Assembly: GCA_017632155.1 (NCBI GenBank)
Contig: JAGBRZ010000210.1
Location: 1-32,683 of the forward strand
Direction of reading: 5' to 3'
Length of the DNA stretch: 32,683 bases
Origin: Clostridia bacterium
GTDB lineage: Bacteria > Bacillota_A > Clostridia > Oscillospirales > CAG-272
Shown one piece after another: positions 30,855 to 32,683 of this stretch. The stretch's first letter is position 1; each line of letters starts with the position of its first letter. The notes beneath the pieces are model-generated. The model had not been told where the DNA came from. It made no database searches and was given only the letters and a program-made list of their open reading frames with translations. Made by a program: the position numbers and the translations under genes.

Positions 30855-32300
30855 TTACCTGATCCCGAACTCTGCTTTCATCTCTTTAATCAGCGCTTCA
30901 AGCTTGACATCACACTCTTCCTCGCTATCGGCGTAGATGTTCCGAGCGATACGCTTGCCGTTGACCGTTGGAGTGTATCTCCCTTCCCACACATTCTTGC
31001 TGACCTGGTGGACCGAGCCTGTTCCTCGCTTGCGATATTTGGGCTGGTAGGGCTTAAATTCCACCGTTTTAGGCTTGTCTGTGCTATTCGTGGGTTCTTG
31101 TGCCTCACCGTTTTCATCGCCACAGGAGGCGTTAGAAGCGGTCACGTCTGCGCCAAGGACTGTGCCGATTGCCTCGTCAATCTTCTTGGCTGCATCGCGC
31201 TTCATCTGCTCGGAGCTATGCGCATACACGTTCAAAGTGGTCTCCACGCTTTCGTGCCCTATGGTGCTTGCCAATGTCTTGACATCCATACCGTAGTGGA
31301 ATGCGTTGGAAGCGAAGGTATGGCGCATGGCGTGAAAGGGCACGTGCTCACATCCGGCGCGCTTGAGGATCCTTGCAAGAGCCTTTCTGCATGCGGACGG
31401 ATCTCTCGGCACGTCCTCTTTTTTCACGGGCGATGGGAACAGCCATATCGAATCCACCGTTTTCCTATACTCCGCGAGCATTTCGAGTACAGGCGGAGAG
31501 AGGATGATGCTTCGCTCGGAAGCCTTGGTCTTAGGTGGCTCAATCTTTAATTCGCCCTTTACATACCGCACCTGCCTGGTGACCGAAAGTGTGCCGTTCT
31601 CGAGGTCGATGTCATTCCATTGCAGACCAACTATCTCACCACGGCGCAAGCCTGTGGCAAGGTCGAGCATGAACATCTCGTAGAATCCTTCGATCTGAGC
31701 TTGGTACAGGAGCTTTTGCATCGCTTCTGGTGTAAGGATTTTGACCTCGGGATTTTTCTTTGGTGGCAACTTACATCCGATGGCAGGGTTCTGACGGATG
31801 AGCTTTTCTGTCACCGCCTTTTCAAGACCGGCTCTGCAATGAGCGTGGATGCTTCGGATAACCGAGTTGGCAAGTCCGGGGCCGTAGATATCTCGCTTGA
31901 CAAGCCTGCCGTTTGACTTGAGTTGAGCATAAAACTTTTCAAGCGTACCCGTGTTGATCTGATTCAGAGGGATATGGCCGAGCTTGGGGATAATCTGTTT
32001 ATAGATGCGTTGCTCGTAGGTGGCTTGGGTGGATTCCTTCAAGGTGTTCTTGCAGTAGGTTTGATACCAGAAGTCCATCCACTCCCCAAACGGCATGGTC
32101 GGAGAGCATTTTCTGGTCACCGCACCGAGCTCAGCTTTGAGCTTTTCGAGCTTTTCAAGGCATTTTGCCTTTGATACGGCGGTCACGTTTTTTGTCTTGG
32201 GCATGCCCTTTTCATCGTAGCTGACTACGACGCGAGCTTCCCAACGACCGTCCTTACGCTTGGTTAATGTCCCTTCGCCTGCTTTTCTGCGTTTTGCCAT
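30855..32300 (-). CDS. int: Tyrosine recombinase/integrase with duplicated DNA-binding domain
   Basis: 481-residue phage-type integrase. Residues 3-60 form an AP2-like arm-binding domain (RRKAGEGTLTKRKDGRWEAR), ~65-165 a SAM-like core-binding domain, and ~185-365 the catalytic domain: Arg219 in ATGLRRGE, Lys in PKTKAS, His323 and Arg326 in HAMRHTFAS, His349 in IGHES, Tyr359 in LNVYAH. After ~50 low-complexity residues the C-terminus (421-479) repeats the first domain: KYRKRGTGSV...NVWEGRY...NGKR and a final KLEALIKEMKAEFG match the N-terminal RRKAGEGTL...DGRWEAR...KGM and KLEKLKAELG. The active site is intact. The ATG at 32300 has AGGAG upstream and lies inside the 3' end of the next integrase gene. 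Confidence 0.9.
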   Translation of the reverse strand: MAKRRKAGEGTLTKRKDGRWEARVVVSYDEKGMPKTKNVTAVSKAKCLEKLEKLKAELGAVTRKCSPTMPFGEWMDFWYQTYCKNTLKESTQATYEQRIYKQIIPKLGHIPLNQINTGTLEKFYAQLKSNGRLVKRDIYGPGLANSVIRSIHAHCRAGLEKAVTEKLIRQNPAIGCKLPPKKNPEVKILTPEAMQKLLYQAQIEGFYEMFMLDLATGLRRGEIVGLQWNDIDLENGTLSVTRQVRYVKGELKIEPPKTKASERSIILSPPVLEMLAEYRKTVDSIWLFPSPVKKEDVPRDPSACRKALARILKRAGCEHVPFHAMRHTFASNAFHYGMDVKTLASTIGHESVETTLNVYAHSSEQMKRDAAKKIDEAIGTVLGADVTASNASCGDENGEAQEPTNSTDKPKTVEFKPYQPKYRKRGTGSVHQVSKNVWEGRYTPTVNGKRIARNIYADSEEECDVKLEALIKEMKAEFGIR

Positions 32301-32683
32301 GGCTTCAACTCCTTTCCGAGGATGTCTGTAATATAGTTGGTGACGATATTCGCCGCGTTTTTCTGCATGTCGCTCGTCACATGTGCATAGTGATCAAGCG
32401 TGAAGCTCGCCTTGCTGTGTCCAACGATTTCGGACAAGGTCTTGGGAGCGATGCCCGAATTTGCGGCGTGTGATGTGAACGTATGACGCAGGTCGTGCAA
32501 GCGAATGTCGGGCAGATTACCCTTTTTGAGTATTGCTTTGAGCTGGCGATAGGCTTTGCTCGGATCCAAGGGAAGCTCTGGCTTGAGGAGATTCGGGAAT
32601 ATCCATTCGCTGAAAGATTTCTTTTTCCGTTCAGCAAGAAGCCGCCATAAGCTATCGGGAAGATAGATGGTTCGTTTGCCATC
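32264..32683 (-). CDS. Tyrosine recombinase, C-terminal part (cut by window edge)
   Basis: The last 140 codons of a second integrase, open to the window edge. The box II motif HDLRHTFTSH and the tyrosine region GHSKASFTLDHYAHVTSDMQ give the His-x-x-Arg, His and Tyr of the active site. It reads DGKRTIYLP into SEWIFP at the edge, as in the middle of such proteins, so the missing part is upstream. It is not a copy of the 481-residue integrase: the sequences are only distantly alike. Stop at 32264-32266 lies 37 bp inside the following integrase gene, so the two are probably translationally coupled. Two tandem integrases suggest a cooperating pair, as in some Tn554-type or tandem-recombinase elements (inference). 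Confidence 0.85.
   Translation of the reverse strand, partial: DGKRTIYLPDSLWRLLAERKKKSFSEWIFPNLLKPELPLDPSKAYRQLKAILKKGNLPDIRLHDLRHTFTSHAANSGIAPKTLSEIVGHSKASFTLDHYAHVTSDMQKNAANIVTNYITDILGKELKPWQNAEKQAKGH

Larger units (their letters stand above)
27009..32683. mobile_element. Putative genomic island next to tRNA-Pro (right end not seen)
   Basis: From the end of tRNA-Pro(GGG) the DNA changes: two tandem tyrosine recombinases, an AT-rich defence cassette, and no housekeeping genes. tRNA 3' ends are the commonest attachment sites of such elements. No second copy of the tRNA end is within the window, so the right boundary is outside or the att site differs. The left boundary near 27009 is inferred, not observed. 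Confidence 0.55.

Overview
The window looks like part of a metagenome contig from an uncultured anaerobic Clostridia-type Firmicute. Evidence: an Rnf complex operon, strong Shine-Dalgarno sites, sigma-A promoters with an extended -10, lipoprotein signal peptides, an orphan sugar-type binding protein, an FucO-type iron alcohol dehydrogenase and a Nim-type flavoprotein. The first ~1.18 kb does not fit. It carries a UbiE/MenG methyltransferase and a bile-acid:sodium symporter on the minus strand, Bacteroidota-like in appearance, and the symporter breaks in mid-gene against a headless oxidoreductase on the plus strand. I read this as an assembly chimera or a very recent rearrangement at about 1172-1200.

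Layout. 1-1183: foreign-looking left end. 1181-6656: carbohydrate-type genes (Gfo/Idh/MocA oxidoreductase fragment, TIM-barrel sugar isomerase, convergent iron alcohol dehydrogenase, then a Nim-like flavoprotein / Asp-box sialidase-like / DapA-NanA-like aldolase operon). 6689-8137: a ferredoxin-type protein and a divergent Crp/Fnr regulator sharing an intergenic region with a perfect FNR-spaced palindrome. 8281-12567: a seven-gene plus-strand operon (GNAT, beta-propeller-like protein, M20 peptidase, Bcp peroxiredoxin, ABM monooxygenase, YbaK deacylase, nitroreductase). 12639-15977: a minus-strand operon (AraC regulator, MBL-fold lipoprotein, histidine phosphatase), divergent from an orphan solute-binding lipoprotein (16166-17644). 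17698-22110: a complete transcription unit encoding RnfD-G-E-A-B but no RnfC. 22117-26764: MATE transporter, M48 protease, BFD-like [2Fe-2S] protein, a Cys-rich membrane protein and an SDR oxidoreductase. 26842-27045: tRNA-Pro(GGG) with its own consensus promoter and terminator.

From the tRNA to the right edge the sequence looks like a genomic island. It contains a visibly AT-richer two-gene cassette, AAA+ ATPase followed by subtilisin-like protease (27275-30678, minus), which matches the published two-component anti-phage system IetAS. Its consensus promoter is preceded by a phased direct-repeat array with ~21-bp spacing. Two tandem, overlapping tyrosine recombinases follow; the complete one carries a second copy of its N-terminal DNA-binding domain at its C terminus. 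The tRNA is the natural candidate attachment site, but the far end of the island lies outside the window.

The most interesting points are the ietAS cassette with its phased upstream repeats, the duplicated arm-binding domain of the integrase, the rnfC-less Rnf operon with a double-domain RnfG, and the Crp/Fnr palindrome centred at exactly -41.5 of the ferredoxin promoter. Most plus-strand housekeeping promoters share the extended -10 TGATATAAT.
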